Of a stretch of DNA of 64,000 bases, positions 1-8,465 are shown one piece after another. The stretch is from positions 1 to 64,000 of the forward strand of contig CAWHZD010000008.1 in NCBI GenBank assembly GCA_963833745.1. The letters run 5' to 3'. This DNA comes from AP-15 sp963833745 (GTDB lineage: Bacteria > Pseudomonadota > Alphaproteobacteria > ATCC43930 > CGMCC-115725). The number at the start of each line of letters is the position of its first letter. Position 1 is the first letter of the stretch. The translations under genes were made by a program, and so were the position numbers. A model generated the notes under the pieces. It ran no database searches and was not told where the DNA came from. It saw only the letters and a list, made by a program, of their open reading frames with translations.

Positions 1-140
1 GGGGCACGATTGATCTCCGACGTCGGGGCATTGATCGCCGGTGTTGGCACTGACACTTTCGGCGAAATCGTCGATACCGACTTGGCGACAGTTTCCAGAC
101 CGCGCTCGGCCAGGCCGCCGCCGATGGCGGCACCGGCCAT
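1..140 (-). other. Possible 5' end of a gene running off the left edge
   Basis: Reading leftwards from an ATG at 140, the frame stays open to the window edge. It gives a Gly/Ala zipper-like start (AGAAIGGGLAERGLETVAKS) followed by a Ser/Thr/Pro-rich stretch. The composition looks like protein, but there is no clear ribosome binding site and no recognised family. It could be chance, since the region is short and high in G+C. Confidence 0.2.
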
Positions 141-340
141 CGATCCGGCGACACCGCCGCGGTCGCGAGCAGGATGCCGCTACCGGGCGCTACTCCGAAC
201 TGCACAACCGAGGCATATGCGCTGCACCATCAGGCGCGACAGGGTGAGGCGATTCGGTTTGCTGTCATGCCAAATCTGACAAACAAGCGCGCTTAGCGTA
301 TCTTCTTCACCATCTTGGCACGATCGTCCGATCGTCCAGG

Positions 341-637
341 TTATGTGAACTCTCCAACGGCTTTCGCCAGCTCGGTGCGGAGCGCTTTTCGCGCTTCGGG
401 CGGGAGTCCCTCGGCCTCGACCGACACCTTGAACATCAGAGGCGCCCCGTAGGCCGCCACCGTTGCCTGCACATCGGCCATCGCGTCGGCGAGCGAAGAA
501 CCCGCGCTACCGAAATTGCTACCGAACTCGGTAGCACGAGATGATACGGAGCGGGATAAAGAACGTTTGTGGACCCCGAAAAGCGATGCAAACCGCGGCT
601 TTTCGAGACCAAAGGATACGGAGGGGGACGGTCGCAA
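341..637 (-). pseudogene. Possible C-terminal stub of an unknown protein
   Basis: The last 50 or so codons (ADVQATVAAYGAPLMFKVSV, then a Glu/Ala/Lys/Arg-rich helix ending AKAVGEFT) have the composition of a real soluble protein C-terminus. The upstream half of the frame is Ser/Arg-rich and overlaps the region next to a tRNA fragment, so no credible start exists. I read it as the surviving tail of a truncated gene. No family recognised. Confidence 0.25.
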
Positions 638-640
638 TCG

Positions 641-681
641 AATTTCAAGACCGGTGCCTTAAGCCGCTCGGCCACCCATCC
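641..681 (-). pseudogene. 5' half of a tRNA-Ser(UGA), truncated
   Basis: On the minus strand the sequence has a seven-base acceptor strand (GGATGGG), the class II serine D-arm GGCCGAGCGGCTTAAGGC, the 5' anticodon stem CCGGT and a loop CTTGAAA carrying anticodon TGA. After the loop the expected ACCGG strand is missing, and no variable arm, T-arm (GGTTCGAATCC) or matching CCCATCC acceptor strand follows. It is therefore a half-tRNA. A plausible origin is recombination or integration at a tRNA gene that left the 5' part behind. Confidence 0.55.
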
Positions 682-1059
682 CTATGTACAATTTCAACCG
701 CTTACGGATAATCCCTATGCGAACGGTAGAGCAATTTTGGTCAATCTGCACCCAACTCGGACCCAACTTCCCTGGCTACCGCCTAGAATGCGTTCTGACA
801 AGGTTCCGCTGATAGCCGCCACGATGTGAACCGGGACCCTGACAACGGCTCGAAGCCTACGGCAACTCGTTGGCCGAGGTCTCCGCGGACCACTATCGCG
901 ATCAGCCGGGTATGGCTTAGCCGGGCGGGACCACGATGACCGCCGCGCCGCGGTCGCTGTGCAATTCGGCCAACAATGGACCGGCCTCGGCGACCCCTCG
1001 CCTGTCTCGGGCGCGGCGCGTAAAATGGTCGGACCTTGCCTCGGTCCGGAGGGCTTGCC
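682..1059. other. Gene-free stretch upstream of aroQ
   Basis: I see no convincing coding sequence, RNA gene or repeat here. Open frames on both strands are Arg/Pro-rich, as expected from random high-G+C DNA. The promoter of the aroQ-accB-accC-aat operon should lie in its right part, but no clear -35/-10 pair stands out. Confidence 0.5.
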
Positions 1060-1518
1060 GTGCCTACCGTCTTTGTCCTGAACGGCCCCAATTTGAACCT
1101 GTTGGGCGTGCGCGACCCGGCTGTTTACGGCCGCGACACCTTGGCTGATATTGAAGCGCGCTGCCTGGCCCGTGCCGCAGCACTCGACCTGCAGATTGAT
1201 TTCCGTCAGACCAACCATGAAGGTCAGCTCGTCGACTGGATCCAGGAGGCCCGCGAATCCGCGGACGGGATCGTGCTCAACGCCGGTGCCCTGACCCATA
1301 CCTCGATCGCGGTTCTCGATGCGCTTTACGCCGCCGAGGTGCCGGTGATCGAGGTGCATCTCTCCAACATTTTTCGGCGCGAGCGGTTCAGGCACCACTC
1401 CTATGTAAGCCTCGCGGCGCGCGGCGTCATTTGCGGTCTGGGTGCGCACGGCTACGAGCTCGCGCTCGAAGGCGTCGCCAATCTGATCGAAGACGAACCC
1501 GCCGCGGAGGCTCGGTGA
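1060..1518 (+). CDS. aroQ: 3-dehydroquinate dehydratase, type II
   Basis: Dehydrates 3-dehydroquinate to 3-dehydroshikimate in the cytoplasmic shikimate pathway. The 152-residue product has the family's usual length. The type II motifs are visible: FVLNGPNLNLLG at the N-terminus, Tyr in DPAVYGRDTL, the NHEG loop, LNAGALTHTSIA, and VIEVHLSNIFRRERFRHHS near the end with the catalytic His. I chose the GTG at 1060 because GGAGG lies seven bases upstream; the TTG at 1036 would add eight unlikely residues. It is the first gene of aroQ-accB-accC-aat, and its stop overlaps the accB GTG. Confidence 0.95.
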   Translation: MPTVFVLNGPNLNLLGVRDPAVYGRDTLADIEARCLARAAALDLQIDFRQTNHEGQLVDWIQEARESADGIVLNAGALTHTSIAVLDALYAAEVPVIEVHLSNIFRRERFRHHSYVSLAARGVICGLGAHGYELALEGVANLIEDEPAAEAR

Positions 1519-1976
1519 GGCTTGGCGGGCGCCGCCGGTTGCCGCTGGCGCCTGACCCCGATCTGATCCGTACGCTTGCGCAGCTGCTGGCGGAGAACGG
1601 TCTGACCGAGATTGAATATGCGGTTGGCGATCGCCTGATCCGGGTTTCCCGCAGCACCTCGGCAATCGCCGCAGCCCCACCCGTCGCCGCGGCCCCTGTC
1701 GCCACGATACCGGGAACCAGCCCCAGCGCCCCCGTCGGCCATCCCGGCGCGGTGACGGCGCCGTTGGTCGGCACCGCCTATCTCGCGCCGCAGCTTGGCG
1801 CACCGACGTTTGTCCGTCTCGGCGACGTCGTCGCGACGGGCCAACCGCTGCTGATCATCGAAGCGATGAAAGTCATGAACGAGATCTGTGCGCCGCGCGC
1901 CGGCCGGATTGCGCAAATCCTGGTCGAGGACGCGCAGCCGGTCGAATATGGCGCGGTGCTGATGCTGATCGAATGA
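1515..1976 (+). CDS. accB: Biotin carboxyl carrier protein of acetyl-CoA carboxylase
   Basis: Carries biotin for acetyl-CoA carboxylase, the first step of fatty-acid synthesis. Residues 14-46 form the usual N-terminal segment (DLIRTLAQLLAENGLTEIEY). An Ala/Pro-rich linker follows at about 50-80, then a biotinyl domain with the motif EAMKVMNE, in which Lys119 is the expected biotinylation site. The 153 residues are normal length. Translation probably starts at the GTG at 1515, which overlaps the aroQ stop (GTGA) and has GGAGG five bases upstream, suggesting coupling. accC follows after 12 bases. Confidence 0.95.
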   Translation: MRLGGRRRLPLAPDPDLIRTLAQLLAENGLTEIEYAVGDRLIRVSRSTSAIAAAPPVAAAPVATIPGTSPSAPVGHPGAVTAPLVGTAYLAPQLGAPTFVRLGDVVATGQPLLIIEAMKVMNEICAPRAGRIAQILVEDAQPVEYGAVLMLIE

Positions 1977-1988
1977 TTGTGGCAAGCG

Positions 1989-3332
1989 ATGTTCGAGAAG
2001 GTTCTGATTGCCAATCGCGGTGAGATCGCGCTGCGCATTCACCGGGCTTGCCGCGAGATGGGGATCAAAACGGTCGCCGTGCATTCGACCGCCGACGCCG
2101 ACGCGATGAACGTGCGCCTCGCCGACGAGACCGTGTGCATTGGCCCGCCGGCAGCGCGCGACAGCTATCTGAACGTCGCCGCAATTCTGTCCGCGGCGAC
2201 GATCACCGGCGCCGACGCGATTCATCCGGGGCTCGGGTTTCTCGCCGAGAACGCCGATTTCGCCGCCGCCGTCGAAGAGCACGGGTTCGTCTTCATCGGT
2301 CCGGCGCCCGAACACATCGCGCTGATGGGCGACAAGGTTGCGGCAAAGGCGGCGGCGAGCCGGCTCGGCATTCCGACCGTGCCGGGGTCGACGGGGGCGG
2401 TGCGCGATCTTACGGCCGCTGAGACCGCCGCCGGGGCGATCGGCTACCCTGTTCTGATCAAGGCCGCTGCAGGCGGCGGCGGCCGCGGCATGAAGGTCGC
2501 CCGCGACCGCGCCGAGCTCGCCCGCATGCTGCCGATCGCGCAGCACGAGGCGGTGTTGTTTTTCGGACGGGCCGAGGTCTACCTCGAACGCTACTTGGAC
2601 CGGCCCCGGCATATCGAGGTCCAGATCCTCGGTGACGGCCAGGGCGGTGTCGTTCATCTCGGCGAACGTGACTGCTCGTTGCAGCGCTCGCACCAAAAGG
2701 CGCTCGAGGAAACGCCCTCCCCGGCGCTGAACGCCGAACAGCGCAACCGGATCGGCGCGTTGGCCGTCGGCGCGATGCGCGAGCTCGGCTACCGCAGCGC
2801 CGGCACCCTCGAATTCCTCTATCAGGACGGCGAATTCTTTTTCATCGAAATGAACACACGGCTTCAGGTCGAGCATCCGATCAGCGAAATGGTCAGCGGG
2901 GTCGATATCGTGCGCGAGCAATTGCGCATCGCCGACGGTGCGCCGCTCGGCTATCGGCAGGCCGAGATCCGCTTGTCGGGTCATGCCATCGAATGCCGAA
3001 TAAATGCGGAGCATCCGGAGACTTTCCGTCCGTCGCCGGGGCGGGTCACGGATTACCACGCGCCCGGCGGCCTCGGCGTGCGGGTCGACAGTGCGCTCTA
3101 CCACGGCTACGTCGTGCCGCCCTATTACGACAGCCTGATCTCAAAGCTCGTCATCCACGGCAGGACGCGCAACGAGTGCCTGATGCGCCTGCGCCGGGCG
3201 ATCGAGGAATATGTGATCGGCGGGATCGAGACCACGATCCCGCTGCATCAGCGCCTCGTCGACGCCCGCGAATTCATCGACGGCGACTACGACATCCATT
3301 GGCTCGAGCGGTTTGTCGGGCGCCCGGGATGA
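1989..3332 (+). CDS. accC: Biotin carboxylase subunit of acetyl-CoA carboxylase
   Basis: Carboxylates biotin on AccB using ATP and bicarbonate. The 447-residue protein is complete. It has the N-terminal domain (EKVLIANRGEIALRI), an ATP-grasp core with the glycine-rich loop AAGGGGRGMK at 160-169, the HIEVQILGD segment, the catalytic EMNTRLQVEH motif, and the C-terminal domain with ECRINAEHP. The ATG at 1989 gives the family's standard start. The stop overlaps the ATG of aat (ATGA), so the two are probably co-translated. Confidence 0.97.
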   Translation: MFEKVLIANRGEIALRIHRACREMGIKTVAVHSTADADAMNVRLADETVCIGPPAARDSYLNVAAILSAATITGADAIHPGLGFLAENADFAAAVEEHGFVFIGPAPEHIALMGDKVAAKAAASRLGIPTVPGSTGAVRDLTAAETAAGAIGYPVLIKAAAGGGGRGMKVARDRAELARMLPIAQHEAVLFFGRAEVYLERYLDRPRHIEVQILGDGQGGVVHLGERDCSLQRSHQKALEETPSPALNAEQRNRIGALAVGAMRELGYRSAGTLEFLYQDGEFFFIEMNTRLQVEHPISEMVSGVDIVREQLRIADGAPLGYRQAEIRLSGHAIECRINAEHPETFRPSPGRVTDYHAPGGLGVRVDSALYHGYVVPPYYDSLISKLVIHGRTRNECLMRLRRAIEEYVIGGIETTIPLHQRLVDAREFIDGDYDIHWLERFVGRPG

Positions 3333-4000
3333 CGGCGCGCAAGATCCGCCTGACGCCGGAAATTCTGCTCGCCGCCTATGCCGCGGGCGTCTTCCCGATG
3401 GCCGAGTCGGCCGACGACCCCGAGTTGTTCTGGGTCGACCCGCATCACCGCGGCATCCTGCCGCTCGATGATTTTCACGTCCCGCGCCGGCTGCGCCGGG
3501 TGCTGCGCCAGGGCCGGTTCGAAATCAGCTGCGACACCGCGTTCGAAGAGGTGATCCGCAGCTGCGCCGAAGCGACCGAAAAGCGTCCCAACACCTGGAT
3601 CAACGACGAGATCGTGCGGCTTTATGCGGCCCTGTTCGCTCGCGGAGCGGCGCACAGCGTCGAATGCCGGCGCGACGGCATGTTGGTCGGCGGCCTCTAC
3701 GGCGTGTCGATCGGCGCCGCCTTTTTTGGCGAAAGCATGTTCAGCTGCGAGACCGACGCCAGCAAGGTGGCGCTTGTCCATCTGGTCGTACGGCTGCGGG
3801 CCGGTCGCTACCGGCTGCTCGACACCCAGTTCCTGACCCCGCATCTGGCGCGCTTTGGCGGCATCGAGATCACCCGCGCCCGCTATCGCCGCCTGCTTGC
3901 CTCGGCGCTCGCCTACCGGGCCTCCTTTCCGCTCGAATTGCCGGTGTCGGCCGCCGCCGATCCGCCAGCACCCTTGCAGTCGAGCAAAATCACGTCGTAG
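3329..4000 (+). CDS. aat: Leucyl/phenylalanyl-tRNA--protein transferase
   Basis: Adds Leu or Phe from aminoacyl-tRNA to proteins with N-terminal Arg or Lys, making them ClpS/ClpAP N-degron substrates. Family signatures are present: AAGVFPMA, FWVDPHHRGILPLDDFH, the central GLYGVSIGAAFFGESMFS and DTQFLTPHLARFG. At 223 residues it is full length. It overlaps accC by four bases. Its last 88 bases lie antisense to the end of the convergent DUF2155 gene. Confidence 0.95.
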   Translation: MTARKIRLTPEILLAAYAAGVFPMAESADDPELFWVDPHHRGILPLDDFHVPRRLRRVLRQGRFEISCDTAFEEVIRSCAEATEKRPNTWINDEIVRLYAALFARGAAHSVECRRDGMLVGGLYGVSIGAAFFGESMFSCETDASKVALVHLVVRLRAGRYRLLDTQFLTPHLARFGGIEITRARYRRLLASALAYRASFPLELPVSAAADPPAPLQSSKITS

Positions 4001-4338
4001 ACCGGGTGCTCCAGTGACGACAATGCCGGGCTTTGCGCGAACATCCAGCCGCTGAACCGGCGCACGTTTACTTCGCCGGGGCGAACCTCGTCGATCTGCA
4101 GAAAAGCGGCGTCTTCGGGCCGGTCTTCGGGCGGGTTCTTTTGGCAATCGCGCACGGTGATCGCCAGGCTCCCGAACTGCACCGTCTTTCCGACCGGGGC
4201 CGTGATTTCGGACACCCGCGCCGTGATCTTGTCGAGCCCTTGAAGGACCGCGACCGGCTCCGCGATCATGTCGGACTGGTCGGCCGAGGCGATGGTTGCA
4301 ACTATCGCCGCAGCAGCAGCAATTACCGCAACCAGCAA
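3913..4338 (-). CDS. DUF2155 envelope protein
   Basis: Exported protein of unknown function, commonly found beside accB-accC-aat in Alphaproteobacteria (recalled, not searched). The conserved C-terminal part is clear: a segment ending DCQKNPPEDRPEDAAFLQI, then FSGWMFAQSPALSSLEHPVYDV and a final LLDCKG. A hydrophobic, Ala-rich signal segment (LLVAVIAAAAAIVATIASA) precedes the mature part. The start is uncertain. TTG at 4338 gives a compact signal peptide, whereas the ATGs at 4482 or 4500 would make the frame translate a dispersed repeat. The 3' end overlaps aat by 88 bases on the other strand. Confidence 0.8.
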   Translation of the reverse strand: MLVAVIAAAAAIVATIASADQSDMIAEPVAVLQGLDKITARVSEITAPVGKTVQFGSLAITVRDCQKNPPEDRPEDAAFLQIDEVRPGEVNVRRFSGWMFAQSPALSSLEHPVYDVILLDCKGAGGSAAADTGNSSGKEAR

Positions 4339-4384
4339 AGAGCGTTGTTGGCCAGAGCGAAGGATCTCGGTAGTTCCTGCATCG

Positions 4385-4446
4385 CCTTCCCGGCGCAGGC
4401 CGGGACCCACTGCGGCCGTGGATACCGGCCTTCGCCGGCAAAGCGA
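4385..4446. repeat. Degenerate hairpin repeat
   Basis: CTTCCCGGCGCAGGCCGGGA followed by GGATACCGGCCTTCGCCGGC forms two adjacent hairpins related to the compound repeats elsewhere in the window (18775-18880, 34010-34090, 37025-37135). It lies upstream of the likely DUF2155 start and lengthens that gene's open frame artificially. Confidence 0.5.
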
Positions 4447-4496
4447 GAAGAATAAATCCGACAAGCTCCTGATCTCAGACATTACGCTCGCGCCCC

Positions 4497-5402
4497 TCAT
4501 CGCTGCGCTCGCATCCGCGCTTCGCGCGCGGCGATCGCGGTTTCGCGTTCGAGCAGAAGCTGGGCGCGTTCGACCACCGGCACGTCGGTCATCTTGCCGT
4601 CGACGGTGACCGCACCGACCCCTTCGGCGAGCGCCTTGTCGTAGGCGGCGACGACGCGGCGGGCATGGTCGACTTCCGCGGCGCCGGCGCGAAATTCCTC
4701 GTTGAGGATCGCCACCTGGCTCGGGTGGATGACCGAGGCGCCGATAAAGCCGAACCGCCGCGAACGGCGGATCGTCTGGCGGAAGCCGTCGAGATCGTGA
4801 AACTCGGCGACCGAGCCGATAAAGCCCAACGGCATGATGCCTGCGGCGCGGGCAGCGAACACCGCCATCTGCTTCGGCATCGACAGCGCCTCGGCATCGG
4901 GCTGGATGCCGGCCGAGGTGGCAAAATCCTCGGCGCCGAGATTGAGGCCGACAAGCCGCGGATGGGCGCGCGCGATCTCGGCGATGCGGAAGAACGCCGC
5001 CGCGGTCTCGACCATCGCGATGAGGCGCGTCGTGCCCAGCGTCATGCCACGCTCAGCCTCGACCTCGTCGACGATTTCGGCAAGCAGGCGCACATGCTCG
5101 GGACTGTCGGTCTTGGGCAAGGCCAGCGCCAGCACATCGGGACCGACCGACGCCTCGATGTCGCGCACCGCAAGGCGCAACGGCCGGTTGATGCGGACGA
5201 CGACGTCGGCGCCGCCGCGCGCAACGACCTCGGCCGCTTCCGGCACCAGGTTCCGCGCGCGGTCCTTTTCCGACGCCGCGACACTGTCTTCGAGATCGAG
5301 GATGATGGCGTCGGCGCCGCGGCCGGCGGCACCATCGACAAAGCGCCGTTGCGTCACCGGCACGAACAGCAGCGAGCGCCACACCGGCAAATTGTTGGTC
5401 AC
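4497..5402 (-). CDS. CitE-like CoA-ester lyase (HpcH/HpaI aldolase fold)
   Basis: TIM-barrel lyase of the CitE/malyl-CoA lyase family, which cleaves or forms beta-hydroxyacyl-CoA esters; the substrate here is unknown. The 301-residue protein shows RSLLFVPVTQRR at the N-terminus, the ILDLEDSVA motif at about 33-42, VRINRP, a catalytic-site Glu in AMVETAAAF, GLNLGAEDFATS with metal-binding acidic residues, and GASVIHPSQV near the end. It starts at a GTG that overlaps the stop of the upstream CoA-transferase by four bases, so the pair should form one operon. A second lyase/transferase pair lies at 20456-22508. Confidence 0.85.
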   Translation of the reverse strand: MTNNLPVWRSLLFVPVTQRRFVDGAAGRGADAIILDLEDSVAASEKDRARNLVPEAAEVVARGGADVVVRINRPLRLAVRDIEASVGPDVLALALPKTDSPEHVRLLAEIVDEVEAERGMTLGTTRLIAMVETAAAFFRIAEIARAHPRLVGLNLGAEDFATSAGIQPDAEALSMPKQMAVFAARAAGIMPLGFIGSVAEFHDLDGFRQTIRRSRRFGFIGASVIHPSQVAILNEEFRAGAAEVDHARRVVAAYDKALAEGVGAVTVDGKMTDVPVVERAQLLLERETAIAAREARMRAQR

Positions 5403-6634
5403 GGCGCATCTCCCAGGTGGATGATCCCGTCGCGGTCGAGCCCGTCGAGCGCCGCGCGGTCGAGCCCGAGCGCGCCGAGGATCTCGGCGGTGTGCTCGCC
5501 CAATTCAGGCGCCGGGCGGCGCAGTCTGCCGGGGGTCTGCGACAGCCGTGGGATGATGTTGTGCATCGGCAGATGCCCGATCTCGGCGTCGGGCACGTCG
5601 ACCAGGATTTCGCGGGCCAGCACATGCGGGTCGGCCATGAACTGGCCGATGTCGTAAACCGGTGCGGCGGTGACCTCGGCGCGCTCGAAGATTTCCATGT
5701 TCTCGGTGAGGGTGCGCGCGGCGATAAAAGCGACGATCGGCGCCTCGCAGGCCGCGGCGTTCCGGACCCGGTCGGTGTTGGTGCGAAACCTGGGATCGGT
5801 GATCATGTCCGGGCACCCGATGGCGCGAAAAAGGCGCTCCGCCATCGCCTGGATCGAGGCGGAGATGCCGATATAGCGCCCGTCCTTGGTGCGGAAGACG
5901 TTGCGCGGGGAGGTCGTCTCCGAGCGGCTGCCGGTGCGTTGGCGCACCTCGCCGGTCAGCCGGTAGATCGCCGCTTCGGTGGCGATAAACGAGAACAGCG
6001 GGTCGAGCAGCGGCAGGTCGACGACCTGGCCCCTGCCGCCTTTGGCCTCGACCTGACGCAACGCCACCAGCACCGCCATGGCACCATAGAGCCCGGCTAC
6101 CATGTCGGCGAGTGCGGTCGGCGGCAACGCCGGCTCGCGGTCGGCAAACCCGGTGCGCGCGGCGTAGCCCGACATGCTCTCGACCAAGGTGCCAAAGCCC
6201 GGCCGGTCGCGGTAGGGCCCGTCCTGGCCCCAGCCGGAAACCCTGACGACGGTCAGCCCGGGATTGCGCCGCTGCAGGTTATCGGGCGCGAAGCCCATCG
6301 CTTCGAGTGTTCCCGGCCGGAAATTTTCGATCAGCACCTGCGACCCGGCGATCAGGTCGCCGAGCAATTCGCGGCCGCGCGGCGCCCGCAGATCCAATGC
6401 AACGCTCTTTTTGTTGCGCGAATAGACCTTCCAGTGGACGCTGACCCCGTTGGTCTGCCAGGCGCGCAGCGGGTCGCCCTTTTTCGGGTCCTCGATCTTG
6501 ATCACCTCGGCGCCAAAATCGGCGAGTTGCAGGCTGACCATGTTGCCGGAGACGAGGCGCGAGATGTCGACGACGCGCACCCCGTCGAGCGGGCACGCCG
6601 CCCCGGGTTCAAAAGATCGTTCGGGAACGCTCAT
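5399..6634 (-). CDS. Family III (CaiB/BaiF) CoA-transferase
   Basis: Transfers CoA between carboxylic acids through an aspartyl-CoA intermediate. The 411-residue protein has the family start (LDGVRVVDISRLVSGNMVS), the ADFGAEVIKIEDP segment, LIENFRPGTLEAMG, and Asp177 in LADMVAGLYGAM as the expected catalytic residue. The ATG at 6634 gives the right start; the open frame upstream is not protein-like. The gene precedes, and overlaps by four bases, a CitE-like lyase. Together they could activate a dicarboxylic or hydroxy acid as its CoA ester and then cleave it. The substrate cannot be told from sequence. Confidence 0.85.
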   Translation of the reverse strand: MSVPERSFEPGAACPLDGVRVVDISRLVSGNMVSLQLADFGAEVIKIEDPKKGDPLRAWQTNGVSVHWKVYSRNKKSVALDLRAPRGRELLGDLIAGSQVLIENFRPGTLEAMGFAPDNLQRRNPGLTVVRVSGWGQDGPYRDRPGFGTLVESMSGYAARTGFADREPALPPTALADMVAGLYGAMAVLVALRQVEAKGGRGQVVDLPLLDPLFSFIATEAAIYRLTGEVRQRTGSRSETTSPRNVFRTKDGRYIGISASIQAMAERLFRAIGCPDMITDPRFRTNTDRVRNAAACEAPIVAFIAARTLTENMEIFERAEVTAAPVYDIGQFMADPHVLAREILVDVPDAEIGHLPMHNIIPRLSQTPGRLRRPAPELGEHTAEILGALGLDRAALDGLDRDGIIHLGDAP

Positions 6635-7264
6635 CGCCAAGCCCACGCTGTTTACAGGCACAATACCTCCGCCGCGTCCCGGTCGCCAAACACCGTTGCC
6701 GCTTACCCGCTTTGCTGCTGCGAGATTGACCGGCCGCATCCGGGCCGGTCTCTTTCGGGCTACTGTCAATTGAGTGCGCGTAGACCGTTTGTTGCATCTG
6801 CAGCAAATCTGCAGCAGACCTCGCGCTGGGGTTGTAATGCGCCTGGCCCTGGGCGAGAGATTCCGATCGCGACCGGCGCCAACGGGGCCGACATGGTCGC
6901 GAGGACGTGAGCCAACTTGATCACCCCGGTCGGATAACACGCCGCTGTGGCAATTTTGCGGACGGCGAGGCCGGTCTTGGGCCGCCGTCGCCCGCCGCTG
7001 GGTAACGCCAGACGGCCATCTTGGCCACCAAGCAGAAATTCCGAGAGCGGGTTATTGGCCGGCCGCCTTGGCCTCATGAAGCGAAGCGAAAACCGAGGCA
7101 ATTCGCGGCAAGCCGGTATCCGCATGCACCCCCAAAACCACAGGGAAACGGTGTGTCACCCGACACATGTACGGTTCGCGCGTACATTCCCGCGTAATCA
7201 TTCGGAGCGTCCGGCACCGGGCCTGTTGCGCGTCATCGAAGACGACGACAACCGGGAACTCCGT
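6635..7264. other. Gene-free stretch
   Basis: No convincing gene or RNA is seen. It lies upstream of the minus-strand CoA-transferase, so that operon's promoter should be in its left part. Open frames here have no recognisable domains. Confidence 0.45.
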
Positions 7265-7420
7265 AACGATCTGGTGTGGCGGCTGCGCAACATCCTCGCG
7301 GTGCTGATCGCGCCGGCCGACATGGACGGCGTTGTCGGGCGGCCCGGCTGGCGTGTGCACCAGCTCAAGGGCGACCGCGCCGCCGAGCGTTCGCGCTCGG
7401 GGGCCGTCCTTGTCAACGAG
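7265..7420 (+). pseudogene. Remnant of a HigB/RelE-type toxin gene
   Basis: One plus-strand frame encodes RNDLVWRLRNILAVL, then PADMDG and PGWRVHQLKGDRA. This resembles the core of HigB-family mRNA-interferase toxins, which typically carry PGxRLHxLKGDR. The N-terminal region and the C-terminal WRxxF segment are missing or out of frame, and no HigA antitoxin follows. I read it as a decayed toxin gene. The match is short and by eye only. Confidence 0.4.
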
Positions 7421-8465
7421 GTGCCGGGATCCCTTCTCGGATTGTTGCCGAGAAGTTGGGATCGGCGTCGGCCCGTGCCGCCTTATCGTGGATCTTGGCG
7501 AGGTCGCGAAGTTTCCCGAACGGGACGCTCGTGTCCGTGGCGCCGAGATCGTAGGCGTAGTTGGGCAGATACCCGGAGAAGAGGATTCGGGCGTCTAGGG
7601 GCAGACCAGGATGGACAACTCGAACCATGTCGAACACCAGTATCGTGCAGTTGGAGGTCAGCGTGTTGTAGAAGCGCGGTGTCCGCGCCAGGTCGTTGGC
7701 CGCCTCGACGTATTCGCGCAATAGAACCTGCGCTTCCGCGGGCGTCATTCTAAGGCGATAAATCCGAACGTCCTCGCTGCGGATATTGCTGCGCACCCGC
7801 ACGACATCGCGCTCATCGGCGGCAACAATCGCCAGCTCATACTGCTTGAAGAAACCGGCAATAGAGGAATATCCCTCACTTCTTTCCTTACGGGTTTCAA
7901 TCGAAAAGTCCAGCCTGGGGCCATCGTCAAATCCAAAGCTGACGATGGTATGGGCGATTGCTTCGCCGGCCCAGTATGACATGATCAGGTCTACATCGGT
8001 CACATGCGACAGGCGGTAGCTCCGCTCTACCCGCCGCTCGTCGAAATCGGTGTCGCTGCGCCAGGTGAAATTACGGACGTTGTCGACCACGAGGCGATCA
8101 CCGTCGATGGTCGCGGTGACCACGCGGGCAACGTCGGGCGCCCAGTCCCGATCGTTTGTCGGCGTTATCGTCGACCACCACACGAGAAACAGAGCGAAAG
8201 CGACAGTATAGACCGATAAGGCGAGCCGTCGCCGGCGCGTCGCGAGGCAGACCACGATCCCGAAGGCAAAAAGCAAGATCGCTCCCGCCAAAAGGCTGCG
8301 CCACGGTTCGCCCGCTCCGCATCGGTACCAGACTGCGATCGAACACCAGATGCCGGTCATCACGATGCCAGTGGCCAGCACAGCGCGGCCCGTCCACCGC
8401 GCCAGCCGCCGGAGGATTGTCTGTTGGCTGGCCATGCTGCGCGCCGAGCCGCCTCTGCGCGTCAC
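7413..8465 (-). CDS. DUF4105 membrane protein
   Basis: The 350-residue protein begins with about three transmembrane segments within the first 100 residues. It continues into a soluble DUF4105-like domain with SYWAGEAIAHTIVSFGF, IETRKERSEGYSSIAGFFKQ and a conserved RFYNTLTSNCTILVFDMVR stretch. The function of the family is unknown. The GTG at 8465 overlaps the stop of the upstream lipoprotein hydrolase gene (GTGA); an ATG at 8435 is an alternative start. Its position and overlap suggest it works in the envelope with that hydrolase. Confidence 0.75.
   Translation of the reverse strand: MTRRGGSARSMASQQTILRRLARWTGRAVLATGIVMTGIWCSIAVWYRCGAGEPWRSLLAGAILLFAFGIVVCLATRRRRLALSVYTVAFALFLVWWSTITPTNDRDWAPDVARVVTATIDGDRLVVDNVRNFTWRSDTDFDERRVERSYRLSHVTDVDLIMSYWAGEAIAHTIVSFGFDDGPRLDFSIETRKERSEGYSSIAGFFKQYELAIVAADERDVVRVRSNIRSEDVRIYRLRMTPAEAQVLLREYVEAANDLARTPRFYNTLTSNCTILVFDMVRVVHPGLPLDARILFSGYLPNYAYDLGATDTSVPFGKLRDLAKIHDKAARADADPNFSATIREGIPAPR

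Noticed and set aside
1452..3104. A long open frame antisense to accC (and similar ones antisense to the lipase, sulfatases, CoA-transferases, gltX and radical SAM genes).
   Set aside because: High G+C content keeps antisense frames open. The translations are Arg/Asp/His-rich with no domains, while the opposite strand encodes well-known proteins.
4339..4500. The long N-terminal extension of the DUF2155 protein starting at ATG 4500.
   Set aside because: Most of it is the translation of a dispersed hairpin repeat. A TTG start at 4338 gives a normal signal peptide.
6794..6820. A possible repeat shared with 33493-33516 (CTGCAGCAAATC plus GCAGC).
   Set aside because: The match is short and low in complexity, and no flanking similarity extends it.
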